Origin: Aquificaceae bacterium
GTDB taxonomy: Bacteria > Aquificota > Aquificia > Aquificales > Aquificaceae
NCBI GenBank assembly: GCA_037481935.1
Contig: JBBFKQ010000001.1
Coordinates: 18,741 to 82,740 of the forward strand
Direction: 5' to 3'
DNA length: 64,000 bases
Of the stretch, positions 19,276 to 29,861 are shown one piece after another. The first letter of the stretch is position 1, and each line of letters begins with the position of its first letter. The notes below the pieces were generated by a model. It had not been told where the DNA came from. It saw only the letters and a list, made by a program, of their open reading frames with translations, and did no database searches. The translations under genes and the position numbers were made by a program.

Positions 19276-20474
19276 AAAAGCATCACTGGGCTCTGATTTC
19301 TCTTACGGTTAATCTGCTGCAGGCATTTCTGAAGCTGGTAGCAGGGCTCTTCACAGGGAGTCTTTCCCTCATTGGAGAAGCTGTGCATTCTCTGTCTGAC
19401 TCCTTCGCATCAGTGGTAGCCTTTGTTACCATAAAGCTCTCCGATAAAAAAACCAGTAAGTTCCCCTATGGTCTTTACAGACTTGAAAACATAGGCTCCA
19501 TAGTGATAGCCTTCTTTCTGCTCCTGACAGCCTACGAGATGATAAGGAGGGCTATAGGGAAGGAGGTGGTTGTAAGGGAGGAGTATTTAGGATTTGGTCT
19601 TGGCGTGGTAGTCTTTTCTCTTTTCAGCTCACTGGCTCTATCGGTGCTGGAAAGAAGGGCAGGTAAAAGGCTCAACTCACCAACGCTTATAGCAGACTCC
19701 TATCATACCCTTACAGATGCCTTCGGTTCTTCTCTGGTGCTCATGAGCTTCCTTGGAGTTTACATGGGCTATCAACTGGACAGATACTTTGCCCTTGGTG
19801 TTGCCCTGCTTATCAGCTACACCGCCTTTAACATACTCTGGAGGGAGGTCTCTGTGCTTTTAGATGTTTCCGTGGATGAAAGGACCCTTGATAGAATAAG
19901 GCATGTTCTTCTCTCTTTTCCTGAGGTTAAGGAAATAAAGGGGCTCTTTGTGAGAAGTTCTGGTGGGAGGCTCTTTGCGGACCTTGTGCTTGTGCTGGAG
20001 GGTAGAGATTTTATAAGGATGCATCAGCTTGTTGACCACATAGAGGAAAGGCTCAAGGAGGAAATAAAGGAGTTAGATATGGTGTTTATTCACTACGAAC
20101 CCACAGATGGTGAAGACCTGAGGATTGGTGTGCTTGTAGACGAGGGGGGCAGTATAAGTCAGAAGTTTGAAAAAGCTAAGGAGCTTCTCATTTTTGGTGG
20201 CTCTCCCGAAAGGATACGGGAACTGCCGGAGGATGAAAAAGTTCTCTCAGAGCTTATAAGGAGTAAAGGTCTGCTCGTGGTGGTATGCGGACATCATCCT
20301 GAGTCATCAACTGCAAAGGGCATACTTAGTCAGGGGGGCGTTTTTGTGTGGGAAACGGATGAGAAGAACCCATACAAAGCCCTGAAGGAGGTGGTTTATA
20401 ATCTTTGTAATGTCCAGAATCCTGATAAAGAAGGCAAGGCTTATAGACCCCTCTCAGAAACTGGACAGCATTAA
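19272..20474 (+). CDS. CDF-family cation efflux protein with a C-terminal NifX-like domain
   Basis: 400 residues. Residues 1-205 are a cation diffusion facilitator membrane domain with the two metal-site pairs HSLSD (His39, Asp43) and HTLTD (His145, Asp149). A cytoplasmic CDF domain follows (about 205-280). The last 110 residues (LRIGVLVDEGGSISQKFEKA onward) resemble the NifX/dinitrogenase iron-molybdenum cofactor fold. Likely a divalent metal/proton antiporter with a sensor-like tail. The last 65 bp overlap the start of pyrC in another frame, which is a long overlap; the very C-terminus is therefore constrained by two proteins. Confidence 0.88.
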   Translation: MKKHHWALISLTVNLLQAFLKLVAGLFTGSLSLIGEAVHSLSDSFASVVAFVTIKLSDKKTSKFPYGLYRLENIGSIVIAFFLLLTAYEMIRRAIGKEVVVREEYLGFGLGVVVFSLFSSLALSVLERRAGKRLNSPTLIADSYHTLTDAFGSSLVLMSFLGVYMGYQLDRYFALGVALLISYTAFNILWREVSVLLDVSVDERTLDRIRHVLLSFPEVKEIKGLFVRSSGGRLFADLVLVLEGRDFIRMHQLVDHIEERLKEEIKELDMVFIHYEPTDGEDLRIGVLVDEGGSISQKFEKAKELLIFGGSPERIRELPEDEKVLSELIRSKGLLVVVCGHHPESSTAKGILSQGGVFVWETDEKNPYKALKEVVYNLCNVQNPDKEGKAYRPLSETGQH

Positions 20475-21684
20475 AGATATACTTATAGAAAAGGGAAGGA
20501 TAAGGGCAATAGGGGATGACCTCTTTGAGCTTGAGGCTCAGGTTATAGAGGCAAAAGGGCTCATCGCATGCCCCGCTTTTGTGGACCTTCATGTGCATCT
20601 GAGAGACCCTGGTCAGGAATACAAGGAAGATTTAGAGAGCGGGATGAGATGTGCGGTAGCAGGTGGATTCACCACTCTGGTATGCATGCCCAACACGAAA
20701 CCACCCATAGACTCACCTGAGGTCGTGGAATATGTAAGGAGAAAGTCTGAGGACATAGGGCTCTGTAGAGTTCTGCCTGCGGGTGCCATAACAAAGGGCA
20801 GAAGGGGACAGGAACTTGTGGACTTTTATGCCCTGAAAAGGGCTGGCTGTGTTGCCTTTACCGACGATGGTGCACCCCTCATGGACTCAGCCCTGATGGA
20901 AAGGGCTCTAAAGCTCACCGCACAGCTCGGGTCTTTTGTGATGAACCACTGTGAGGATGACAGGCTTGCATACGGACACATTAACGATGGATACGTTAGC
21001 TCCGTGCTGGGTCTATATTCAAGACCTGCGAGCGCAGAAGATGTGCTTGTGGCAAGGGACTGCATCCTTGCCTATCATACAGGGGGACATGTGCACATCC
21101 AGCATCTGAGTAGCAGGCTGGGTGTTGAAATAATAAGGCTATTTAAGGAAAAGGGAGTGAGGGTTACATGTGAAGTAAACCCCTATCATCTTATGTTTAC
21201 GGAGGAGGAGCTCCTCAGGTCTTCTTCATACGCAAAGGTAAACCCACCTCTGAGAAGGGAAGAAGACAGAAGTGCTCTGATTGAAGGTCTGAAGGATGGC
21301 ACAGTAGATTGTATAGCAACAGACCATGCACCCCATGCGGTATGGGAAAAAGGACAGTTAGAAAGTGCCATGCCTGGCATTATAGGGCTTCAGACCGCAT
21401 TGCCTATGATGCTTGAGCTTGTAAGACAGGAAATCATCAACCTTTCAAAGCTGGTAGAGCTAATGTCCTGCAGACCTGCAAGAATACTTGGTCTTGAGGA
21501 TTGCGGAAGTCTGAAGGAAGGCTCAAGGGCAAACCTGGTGCTTTTTGACCCAGAGATAGAATGGGTGCTAAACGATGAGACAAACCTCTCAAAGTCCAGA
21601 AACACGCCCATCTGGGGCAAAACACTCAGAGGGAAAGTGATATACACAATTTTTGAGGGCAGGATAGTTCATCAGGATGTTTAA
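20410..21684 (+). CDS. pyrC: Dihydroorotase
   Basis: Third step of pyrimidine synthesis (carbamoyl-aspartate to dihydroorotate). The protein has 424 residues. Zinc ligands are seen in DLHVHLRDPG, with further metal or substrate motifs FTDDG, MNHCEDD, HIQHLSS and ATDHAPH. The Asp in FTDDG corresponds to the position where the Aquifex enzyme has Asp instead of a carbamylated Lys. The start MSRILIKKARLIDPSQ is convincing by homology, so the 65-bp overlap with the CDF gene is real. It overlaps tyrA by 8 bp. Confidence 0.95.
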   Translation: MSRILIKKARLIDPSQKLDSIKDILIEKGRIRAIGDDLFELEAQVIEAKGLIACPAFVDLHVHLRDPGQEYKEDLESGMRCAVAGGFTTLVCMPNTKPPIDSPEVVEYVRRKSEDIGLCRVLPAGAITKGRRGQELVDFYALKRAGCVAFTDDGAPLMDSALMERALKLTAQLGSFVMNHCEDDRLAYGHINDGYVSSVLGLYSRPASAEDVLVARDCILAYHTGGHVHIQHLSSRLGVEIIRLFKEKGVRVTCEVNPYHLMFTEEELLRSSSYAKVNPPLRREEDRSALIEGLKDGTVDCIATDHAPHAVWEKGQLESAMPGIIGLQTALPMMLELVRQEIINLSKLVELMSCRPARILGLEDCGSLKEGSRANLVLFDPEIEWVLNDETNLSKSRNTPIWGKTLRGKVIYTIFEGRIVHQDV

Positions 21685-22528
21685 AAGGGTTATGATAATC
21701 GGTGTTGGCTTTATGGGAGGCTCTTTTGCTCTTGCCTGCAGAGAGGCAACAGGCTGTGAGGTCTTTGGAGTGGACATAAAGCCGGAGGCGATAGAAAAGG
21801 GCAAAGAGCTGAGAGTGTTAGATAATGGCTCTACAGAGCTGGAAGCCATAAAAACCTATGAGCCAGAACTGGTGGTGCTGGCGACCCCTGTTAGGACATT
21901 CCTGCCCATAGCCGAAAGGCTGAAGGACCTCATAACCCCAGACTGTATAGTTTCTGACCTTGGCTCGGTGAAAGGTTCTCTGGTCTACAGGCTTGAGGAG
22001 ATTCTGGGCAACAGGTTTGTGGGAGGGCATCCCATAGCGGGCACTGAAAAGGCAGGAGTGGAAAATGCACTCAGAGACCTCTTTAGAGGAAAAAGGCTTA
22101 TACTCACGCCTACAGAAAGGACAGACCTTGAAGCCAAGGAAAAGATAAGGAATTTATGGACAGATATAGGCTCGGTGGTGGAGGAGATGGACCCACAGCT
22201 TCACGACTTTGTCTTTGGTGCAGTGTCGCACCTTCCCCATGCGGTGGCCTTTGCCCTCATGAACACCATAGAGAGGCTCAGCACGGAAATAGACCTTTTC
22301 AAATACCCCGGGGGCGGCTTCAAAGATTTTACCCGCATAGCGGCTTCAGACCCAATAATGTGGAGAGACATATTTATGGAAAATTCGCAGGAGGTTATGA
22401 AGGCTATAGAAGCTTTCACTTCCTCACTTCAAGAGCTGAGGAAACTCATTGAGAAGGGGAAGGAAATGGAGCTCACACAATACCTTCAGAGGGCAAGCAT
22501 AAGAAGGAGGTCTTTAGAAGAAGCTTAA
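21677..22528 (+). CDS. tyrA: Prephenate dehydrogenase
   Basis: NAD(P)-dependent oxidative decarboxylation of prephenate in tyrosine synthesis. 283 residues: Rossmann motif IIGVGFMGGS near the N-terminus, LATPVR, the conserved GGHPIAGTEKAG catalytic segment and SHLPHAVAFAL. No ACT domain or chorismate mutase fusion. Last gene of the radical SAM-CDF-pyrC-tyrA run; its stop codon lies within the Pho-box-like repeat of the next gene. Confidence 0.94.
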   Translation: MFKRVMIIGVGFMGGSFALACREATGCEVFGVDIKPEAIEKGKELRVLDNGSTELEAIKTYEPELVVLATPVRTFLPIAERLKDLITPDCIVSDLGSVKGSLVYRLEEILGNRFVGGHPIAGTEKAGVENALRDLFRGKRLILTPTERTDLEAKEKIRNLWTDIGSVVEEMDPQLHDFVFGAVSHLPHAVAFALMNTIERLSTEIDLFKYPGGGFKDFTRIAASDPIMWRDIFMENSQEVMKAIEAFTSSLQELRKLIEKGKEMELTQYLQRASIRRRSLEEA

Positions 22529-22556
22529 CAGAAGTTTAACAGTCTGTCTGTAGAAT
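22525..22556 (+). promoter_or_regulatory. Pho-box-like direct repeat and promoter of the phoD-type gene
   Basis: TTAACA (22525-22530) and TTAACA (22536-22541) are repeated with an 11-bp period. A -10 TAGAAT (22551-22556) follows 9 nt later and lies 7 nt before the GTG start. TTAACA at one-turn spacing matches the Bacillus PhoP-box rule, and placement just upstream of the -10 is that of PhoB/PhoP-activated promoters. The gene controlled encodes an exported phosphatase, which fits. Confidence 0.6.
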
Positions 22557-22563
22557 TAAGACT

Positions 22564-24144
22564 GTGCTCACGAGAAGAAGTTTTCTTGAAAGTTGTTTTG
22601 CAAGTGTCCTACTCTTTCACATAAACAACCTCAGCTTTGCACAGGATGCAGAGGAAGTATTTCCCCAGGGAATTGCCAGCGGAGACCCCACACAGACGGG
22701 AGCTATACTCTGGACACGGGTAAACCCCGCCGTCCACAAGAAGATGAATAGAGACCTTATACTGCAGATATCGGAAGAGCCAGACTTCAAAAGAGCCTTT
22801 ACTGGCAGGATTCCTGCGGGCTCTATAAATGTCGGCGACGACTTTACGGTGCGTATAGACCTTGATGGTAAGCTCCAGCCCGGAAAGACCTATTACTACA
22901 GGTTTATTTACGCAGATGTGCCCTCCATGGTGGGCAGGTTCAGAACCCTTCCAGAAAGGGCTGAGGAGTTCTCCCTTGCTTTCGTGGTATGCCAGAATTA
23001 TGCGGATGGATACTACACTGCCTACAGGCATCTGGCACAGGAAGACGTGCACTTTGTGGTTCACCTTGGGGACTTTATCTACGAAAAAATATACGGACCG
23101 GCAAGGGTGCCCGGAAGAGACCTTCGCATGCCCTCGGGTGAAGACATATGCGTAAACCTTGAGGACTACAGGTATCTATACAGGACCTACCTTTCCGACC
23201 CAGACTTCAGGCTCGCCCGTGCCATGCACCCCTTTATAGCCACCTGGGATGACCACGAGTTTCTCAACGACCACTACTTTGACTATCATAGGGGCACATG
23301 GGGGTATTTTACAAAGCACCCCTTCGGTGGTGACAGGGAAAAGATACTGCGCCTGAGGCAGGAAGCCCTCAAGGCATGGCTTGAATACGTGCCAGCGAGG
23401 GTAAAGACTGACTTTGGAAACAGAGACCCCCTCTCATGGATTACCATATACAGGGACTTTGACCTCGGAGGTCTGGGGCATCTTATTGTGACAGACCTGC
23501 GAAGCTACAAAGATAGGCCCCCATGCGAGGGAAGGTTTGGAGTAGAAGGTTGCAGAGAACAGTTCAGGACCTCCATGCTGGGTGCGGACCAGAAAAGGTG
23601 GTTCTTCTCAAAACTGGCAGAAGGCAGTTATCGCTGGAAGGTATGGGCAAGCAGTGTTCAGCTTTCAAGGTCCATGACAGATGGAAGGTTTGGCTCGCTG
23701 GATGCGTGGGACGGATACGCCGGCGAGCGTCAGCAAGTGCTGGACTTTCTGAAAGAGAAGGGCATGCAGAACCTCATCGCCATAACGGGCGACAGGCACG
23801 CAAGCCTTGTGGCAGAAATTCCAGACAGCTACGAAAAACCCGAAAGGGTCTTAGGTGCAGAGTTTATGACGCCGGCGGTTTCCTCCATCAACGCTAACGA
23901 AGGAGGCTGGTGGAGAAGGAGCTGGAGCTACCCCTCCCTTGAGGACTTCCAGAGGGCTGAAATGGCTCAAAACCAGTGGATAAAGCACATCAACTCCATA
24001 AACTGCTGGGGCTACAGCGTGCTGACGCTTGGCAGAGAAAAGGCAGAATGCACCATATACTCGGTAAACAAATACAGAAGGGACGCAGATAAGAAGATAG
24101 ACGCAAGATTTTTCTATAGTGGGGGATTACTTGAAAGAGCCTGA
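22564..24144 (+). CDS. phoD: PhoD-family alkaline phosphatase/phosphodiesterase, Tat-exported
   Basis: 526 residues. The N-terminal Tat signal has the twin-arginine TRRSFLES (Arg4-Arg5), a hydrophobic stretch and cleavage near SFAQD. An N-terminal beta-sandwich (FPQGIASGDPTQTGAILWTR) is followed by the metallophosphatase core with HLGDFIYE, TWDDHEFLND and TGDRHAS, as in Ca/Fe-dependent PhoD enzymes. It likely releases phosphate from esters in the periplasm. The start is GTG with no ribosome-binding site and a -10 at 22551-22556, so it is probably leaderless. Its 3' end overlaps the opposing cupin gene by 31 bp. Confidence 0.93.
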   Translation: MLTRRSFLESCFASVLLFHINNLSFAQDAEEVFPQGIASGDPTQTGAILWTRVNPAVHKKMNRDLILQISEEPDFKRAFTGRIPAGSINVGDDFTVRIDLDGKLQPGKTYYYRFIYADVPSMVGRFRTLPERAEEFSLAFVVCQNYADGYYTAYRHLAQEDVHFVVHLGDFIYEKIYGPARVPGRDLRMPSGEDICVNLEDYRYLYRTYLSDPDFRLARAMHPFIATWDDHEFLNDHYFDYHRGTWGYFTKHPFGGDREKILRLRQEALKAWLEYVPARVKTDFGNRDPLSWITIYRDFDLGGLGHLIVTDLRSYKDRPPCEGRFGVEGCREQFRTSMLGADQKRWFFSKLAEGSYRWKVWASSVQLSRSMTDGRFGSLDAWDGYAGERQQVLDFLKEKGMQNLIAITGDRHASLVAEIPDSYEKPERVLGAEFMTPAVSSINANEGGWWRRSWSYPSLEDFQRAEMAQNQWIKHINSINCWGYSVLTLGREKAECTIYSVNKYRRDADKKIDARFFYSGGLLERA

Positions 24145-24410
24145 GCCTTCCTGCTCCCACACAAGTATCTCACACCTCTCTCTGTCTTTGCCCAGTGCCT
24201 TGTGCCGGCCTTTACCTCAAGGAGGTCTCCGGCCTTTAGATGGTAGACTCCCTCCTCCGTGCCGATGGTTATCTCTCCCTCCAGCACATAACGGACTTCA
24301 TCCTCAGGGTGCGTATGCCAGTCGTAGAAGGTGCCCGGCGGGTCATACCAGACATAAAAACCTTCATAGCCCATGTTTCTGAGCCTTTCCTCTGCGGTTT
24401 TTATGTCCAT
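24114..24410 (-). CDS. Small cupin-domain protein
   Basis: 98 residues, a single cupin barrel: motif 1 in YDWHTHPEDEVRYVLEGE (metal-binding HxH...E) and motif 2 in GDLLEVKAGTRHWAKT. The start at 24410 (MDIKTAEERLRNMGYEGF) is chosen over upstream starts because the protein then aligns with cupin lengths; no clear ribosome-binding site. It lies 11 bp after the HEAT/zinc-ribbon gene. Substrate unknown. Confidence 0.8.
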   Translation of the reverse strand: MDIKTAEERLRNMGYEGFYVWYDPPGTFYDWHTHPEDEVRYVLEGEITIGTEEGVYHLKAGDLLEVKAGTRHWAKTERGVRYLCGSRKAQALSSNPPL

Positions 24411-24421
24411 GGTTGAAGATT

Positions 24422-24790
24422 TTAACCCAGAAGTTGCTCTATGTGTTTTTTCAGGATGTGATTGTTCTTTCTGTCTGCAAGCTCTTTCATACATTCAAGA
24501 GCTCCCTGTGCACCTATGGCATGAAGGGCGTTGAATATGGTCACAAGCTCATAGGTATCTTCGCTGTCTCTGGCAAGCTGGCACAGATGTTCAACCGCCT
24601 TCTCTACGCGTCTCCTGCCTATGAGCTCTATTACAAACATCCTTGTCTGTGTGATGGGGTTTTTCAGCCCAAGAATTAGCTTGTCGTCAAAATCCATGCT
24701 GTGAAAGCTCTCAAGGTCTGCACCACAGTTTGGGCACTTAAGGTCCTTCTCTGTGACCTCATGCCAGCAATAGGGACAGAACCACTTCAC
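24422..24790 (-). CDS. Small zinc-ribbon plus HEAT-like helical repeat protein, function unknown
   Basis: 122 residues. The N-terminal zinc ribbon CPYCWHEV...CPNCGADL has four cysteines in two CX2C pairs. About 80 residues of paired helices follow (VEKAVEHLCQLARDSEDT, LVTIFNALHAIGAQGALECM) resembling HEAT repeats, so a protein- or nucleic-acid-binding adaptor is likely. The start is GTG with no ribosome-binding site, and a TATTTT element lies 7 nt upstream. Divergent from serS with only 21 bp between start codons. Confidence 0.8.
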   Translation of the reverse strand: MKWFCPYCWHEVTEKDLKCPNCGADLESFHSMDFDDKLILGLKNPITQTRMFVIELIGRRRVEKAVEHLCQLARDSEDTYELVTIFNALHAIGAQGALECMKELADRKNNHILKKHIEQLLG

Positions 24791-24793
24791 ACC

Positions 24794-26084
<1,291 letters not shown>

Positions 26085-26092
26085 ATAACACC

Positions 26093-28834
26093 ATGCGAAA
26101 CTACGCAGAAACGCTAAACCTTCCAAAAACAGACTTCCCCATGAAGGCAAACCTGCCAGAGAGAGAGCCTCAGATACTTCAGAAGTGGCAGGGGCTATAC
26201 AGAAAGCTCAGGGAAAGAAACAGGGTAAAGCCCCTCTTTGTCCTTCACGACGGACCGCCCTATGCCAATGGACACATACACATAGGACACGCCCTCAACA
26301 AGGTATTGAAGGATGTTATCGTAAAATACAGGCTCCTTACGGGGTATGATGTGGACTTTGTGCCCGGATGGGATTGCCATGGGCTTCCAATAGAGCAGCA
26401 GGTGGAAAAGGAGCTAAAGGCTAAAAAGCTCACAAAGGAGGATATTGGAAAGGTTCAGTTCAGAAGGCTCTGCAGGGAGTATGCAAAGAGGTTTATAGAA
26501 GTTCAAAAGGAGGAGTTTATCCGCCTTGGCGTGCTCGCAGACTGGGAGAACCCCTACATAACCATGGACCCAACCTATCAGGCTCAGGAAGTTAGAGAGC
26601 TGGGAAGGGTCTTCCAGAGGGGCTTTGTAGTGAGGAGCAAAAAGCCTGTCTACTGGTGCATATACGACAAAACCGCAGAGGCAGAGGCTGAGGTAGAATA
26701 CTACGAGAAGGAAGACCCCAGCATATATGTGAAGTTTCCCCTAAAAGACCAGCCAGACACATACCTTTTAATCTGGACCACCACCCCGTGGACACTGCCG
26801 GCAAACCTTGGAGTTATGGTGGGCGAGGAATACGACTATGTGTTCTTCAGTGTTGGAGAGGAAACCTATGTGCTTGCAAAGGCTCTGCTTGAAAGCCTCA
26901 AAAGCCTAACGGGCGTTGAGGGGGAGGTCATAAGGGAGGTAAAGGGCTCAGAGATAGTGGGTCTTGAGTATATTGCCCCCTACGGGGAAAGAGTGAACAG
27001 AACATACCCCTCCGAGTTTGTGGAGCTCTCCACTGGAACGGGTCTTGTCCACATGGCACCGGGACATGGTAGGGAAGACTACATGGTGGGTCTCAGATAC
27101 GGACTTGAGCCCTTTGCACCCCTTGACGATGAAGGAAGGTTTACTGAGGAGGCTCCAGAGTTTATAAGGGGCATGAGGGTCTTTGAAGCAAACCCCCTCA
27201 TAGTGGAGGACCTGCGCTCCAGAGGGCTTTTGCTGCACGAGGGCAGGATAAGGCACTCCTATCCCCACTGCTGGAGGTGCAAAAACCCCGTCATCTTCAG
27301 GGCAACGCCCCAGTGGTTTATAAGCATGACAGGATTGAGGGAAAAGAGCCTTGAAGAGATAGAGAAGGTTCAGTGGATACCCTCTTATGGCAGAAACAGG
27401 ATAGCGTCAATGGTGGAAAATAGACCCGACTGGTGCATATCCCGTCAGAGGTTCTGGGGAGTGCCCATAACGGTTTTCTACTGCAAAAACTGCGGTCATG
27501 TGGTGGCAGAAAAAGAGGTCTTTGAAAGAGTCTCCAGCCTGATAGAGGGCTCCCCAGAGGGTGCAGACCTCTGGTTTGAAAAATCCCCGCATGAGCTTCT
27601 GCCAGAGGGATACACCTGTCCAGCCTGCGGCTCTAAAGAGTTCATAAAAGAGGAAGACATACTGGATGTGTGGTTTGACTCTGGCTCTTCCCATGCCCAT
27701 GTGCTCAGAAAAAGGGGAATAGACAGGGCAGACCTCTACCTTGAGGGCTCAGACCAGCACAGGGGGTGGTTTCAGGCATCGCTTTTGGAGTCCGTTGCCA
27801 GCTACGGACATGCACCCTACAGGGCGGTTCTGACCCACGGCTTTGTGGTGGACGAAAAGGGCAGAAAGATGTCCAAGTCGCTGGGTAATGTGGTCTCCCC
27901 TCAGGAGGTCATATCCCAGTATGGTGCAGATATCCTCAGGCTCTGGGTAGTTTCCGAAGACTACACTGAAGATGTCAGGCTTGGAAAGGGTATAATTCAG
28001 AGGCTTGTGGAAGACTACAAAAAGATAAGAAACACTATAAGGTTTCTTCTGGGAAACCTCTACGATTTTGAATTGTCAAGGTCTATATCCTTTGATGAGC
28101 TCCACCACTTTGACCGCTGGATGCTCTCTTACCTGCAGAAGGTTCTTGAGGAAGTCCACAAGCACTACGAAAATTATGCCTTTCACAGGGTCTATCACCT
28201 CATAAGAAACTTCTGCTCTGTAGAGCTTTCCAGCCTCTACCTTGATGTGCTCAAAGACAGGCTTTATGTTTACGTACCCCAGAGCCCGGAAAGAAGGTCT
28301 GCCCAGACGGTGCTATACGCTCTGGCTGAAGCCCTGATAACTTCGGTGGCACCCTTCCTGAGCTTCACCGCAGAGGAGGTATGGGAGCATCTTAGAGGCA
28401 TAAACCCGGAGCTTCCAGAAAGCGTCTTTATGCACCAGATACCCCAGCCAAGGAAAGAGCTGACCGATGAAAAACTCCTGAAAGACTACGAGTATCTCAT
28501 AAAACTGAGGGAGGATGTGATGAAGACTATAGAGGTAGCCCGAAGGGAAAAGGCGGTGAACCATCCTTACGAGGCTCAGCTCTTTCTCTGGGGAGATGGG
28601 CTGGAAGTGGCAAGAGAGTATGAAGACTATCTCAAATACTTTTTCACAGTCAGCAGGGTTCACTTCTCCGAAGGTGGTCAGTATGTGCTGGAGGGCGAGT
28701 CCGTAAAAGGCGTAAAGGTGGGCGTGTCCCCTGCAGAAGGGAGGAAGTGCCCGAGGTGCTGGCTTTACTATCCTGAGGAGGAGTTTGAGGGAGAAGTATG
28801 CAGAAGATGTGCAGGGGTGCTTCAGGAGGTATAA
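26093..28834 (+). CDS. ileS: Isoleucine--tRNA ligase
   Basis: Class I synthetase, 913 residues. HIGH motif in [10 protein letters not shown], the KMSKS signature in [10 protein letters not shown], the CP1 editing domain between ([12 protein letters not shown] region), and a C-terminal zinc site (CPRCW ... CRRC). Full bacterial type. It follows serS by 9 bp and has its own -10 but no ribosome-binding site. Confidence 0.97.
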   Translation: MRNYAETLNLPKTDFPMKANLPEREPQILQKWQGLYRKLRERNRVKPLFVLHDGPPYANGHIHIGHALNKVLKDVIVKYRLLTGYDVDFVPGWDCHGLPIEQQVEKELKAKKLTKEDIGKVQFRRLCREYAKRFIEVQKEEFIRLGVLADWENPYITMDPTYQAQEVRELGRVFQRGFVVRSKKPVYWCIYDKTAEAEAEVEYYEKEDPSIYVKFPLKDQPDTYLLIWTTTPWTLPANLGVMVGEEYDYVFFSVGEETYVLAKALLESLKSLTGVEGEVIREVKGSEIVGLEYIAPYGERVNRTYPSEFVELSTGTGLVHMAPGHGREDYMVGLRYGLEPFAPLDDEGRFTEEAPEFIRGMRVFEANPLIVEDLRSRGLLLHEGRIRHSYPHCWRCKNPVIFRATPQWFISMTGLREKSLEEIEKVQWIPSYGRNRIASMVENRPDWCISRQRFWGVPITVFYCKNCGHVVAEKEVFERVSSLIEGSPEGADLWFEKSPHELLPEGYTCPACGSKEFIKEEDILDVWFDSGSSHAHVLRKRGIDRADLYLEGSDQHRGWFQASLLESVASYGHAPYRAVLTHGFVVDEKGRKMSKSLGNVVSPQEVISQYGADILRLWVVSEDYTEDVRLGKGIIQRLVEDYKKIRNTIRFLLGNLYDFELSRSISFDELHHFDRWMLSYLQKVLEEVHKHYENYAFHRVYHLIRNFCSVELSSLYLDVLKDRLYVYVPQSPERRSAQTVLYALAEALITSVAPFLSFTAEEVWEHLRGINPELPESVFMHQIPQPRKELTDEKLLKDYEYLIKLREDVMKTIEVARREKAVNHPYEAQLFLWGDGLEVAREYEDYLKYFFTVSRVHFSEGGQYVLEGESVKGVKVGVSPAEGRKCPRCWLYYPEEEFEGEVCRRCAGVLQEV

Positions 28835-28859
28835 ATTTAGTATGTTTGGAGGTCTAATT

Positions 28860-29861
28860 ATGATGAAGCAAAGCATACCTCTCATAGAGCTTTTAAAGGA
28901 AGAAGAGGGTCCAATCCTAATCGCAAGCCATGAAAATCCCGATGCGGATACTCTTGGCAGTGCTCTTGCTCTTTACATGTTTCTCAGGAAAAAGGGCAAA
29001 AGGGTTGTGGTAGGATGCAAGGATAGGGTGCCCCACTTCCTTGACTTTCTACCGGGTGCTGAGGAGGTGGTCAGGTTGCCGGTTAATGAGGTATTCAGTC
29101 TTGCTATAGTGGTGGATGCCAGCGGTTTCTACAGGGTTAACGCAGAAGTGAAGACTTTCAAAAGGGTAAGGATAGACCATCACGTGGGTGGAGAGTTCTA
29201 TGGAGAGTATGATTACATAGACCCCGACGCACCATCCACCACAGCACTTATATACAGGTTAATCTGTGAATGGGACAGGTCTGCCATAGACAGAGATATG
29301 GCGGAAAACCTCTATGCCGGACTTGCAACAGATACTGGCTTTTTTAAATATTCCAACACAGACGCAGAAACCTTCCAGCTGGCTAAGGAGCTGGTGGAGC
29401 TGGGGGCTCAGCCCCACTGGACCTTTGTGAACTTTGCAGAAAGAGAAAGCTTAAACAAAATGAAACTTATATCAAAGGTGCTTGAAACTATGTCTCTTCA
29501 CGAAGATGGGCTCGTGGCAGGCATAACCATCTTTGACAGGTTTTTCAGAGAAACGGGCTGTGAATACCCGGACAGTGAAGGGCTTGTAAACTATCCTAGG
29601 TCTCTGGAAGGGGTTGAAGTAGCCTACGCTATTATAGAAAAACCAGAGGAGGGCGTGTGGAAGGTGTCTCTCAGGTCAAAGGGTAGGGCAGATGTAGCAA
29701 AGATTGCGGAAGCCCTGGGCGGTGGAGGGCACAAATACGCCTCTGGATGCAAGATTCAGGCAGGTGGTTATCAGGAAGCTCTTGAGAAACTCCTGAAGGC
29801 TGTGAGAGAAGGCCTTGAGAGAGACGGTCTAATAAAACACGCTGTAAGCCAGACCGCCTAA
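28860..29861 (+). CDS. DHH-DHHA1 phosphoesterase, NrnA-like (oligoribonuclease / pAp phosphatase)
   Basis: 333 residues. The DHH domain has the metal motifs ASHENPDADTLGSALAL, VVDASG and RIDHHVGGE; the DHHA1 domain ends with the nucleic-acid-binding GGGGHKYASG loop. NrnA enzymes degrade nano-RNAs and dephosphorylate pAp. A frame extends back to 28785 inside ileS, but the start at 28860 has GGAGGT 6 nt upstream. Its 3' end overlaps the convergent ydcF-like gene by 33 bp. Confidence 0.88.
   Translation: MMKQSIPLIELLKEEEGPILIASHENPDADTLGSALALYMFLRKKGKRVVVGCKDRVPHFLDFLPGAEEVVRLPVNEVFSLAIVVDASGFYRVNAEVKTFKRVRIDHHVGGEFYGEYDYIDPDAPSTTALIYRLICEWDRSAIDRDMAENLYAGLATDTGFFKYSNTDAETFQLAKELVELGAQPHWTFVNFAERESLNKMKLISKVLETMSLHEDGLVAGITIFDRFFRETGCEYPDSEGLVNYPRSLEGVEVAYAIIEKPEEGVWKVSLRSKGRADVAKIAEALGGGGHKYASGCKIQAGGYQEALEKLLKAVREGLERDGLIKHAVSQTA

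Noticed and set aside
24127-24200. Possible frameshift at the 3' end of the cupin gene
   Set aside because: Another frame would give a plausible tail and an earlier stop, next to a GAGAGAGAGG tract prone to slippage. But the annotated frame ends GVRYLCGSRK after the second cupin motif, which matches cupin C-termini, so I keep it intact.
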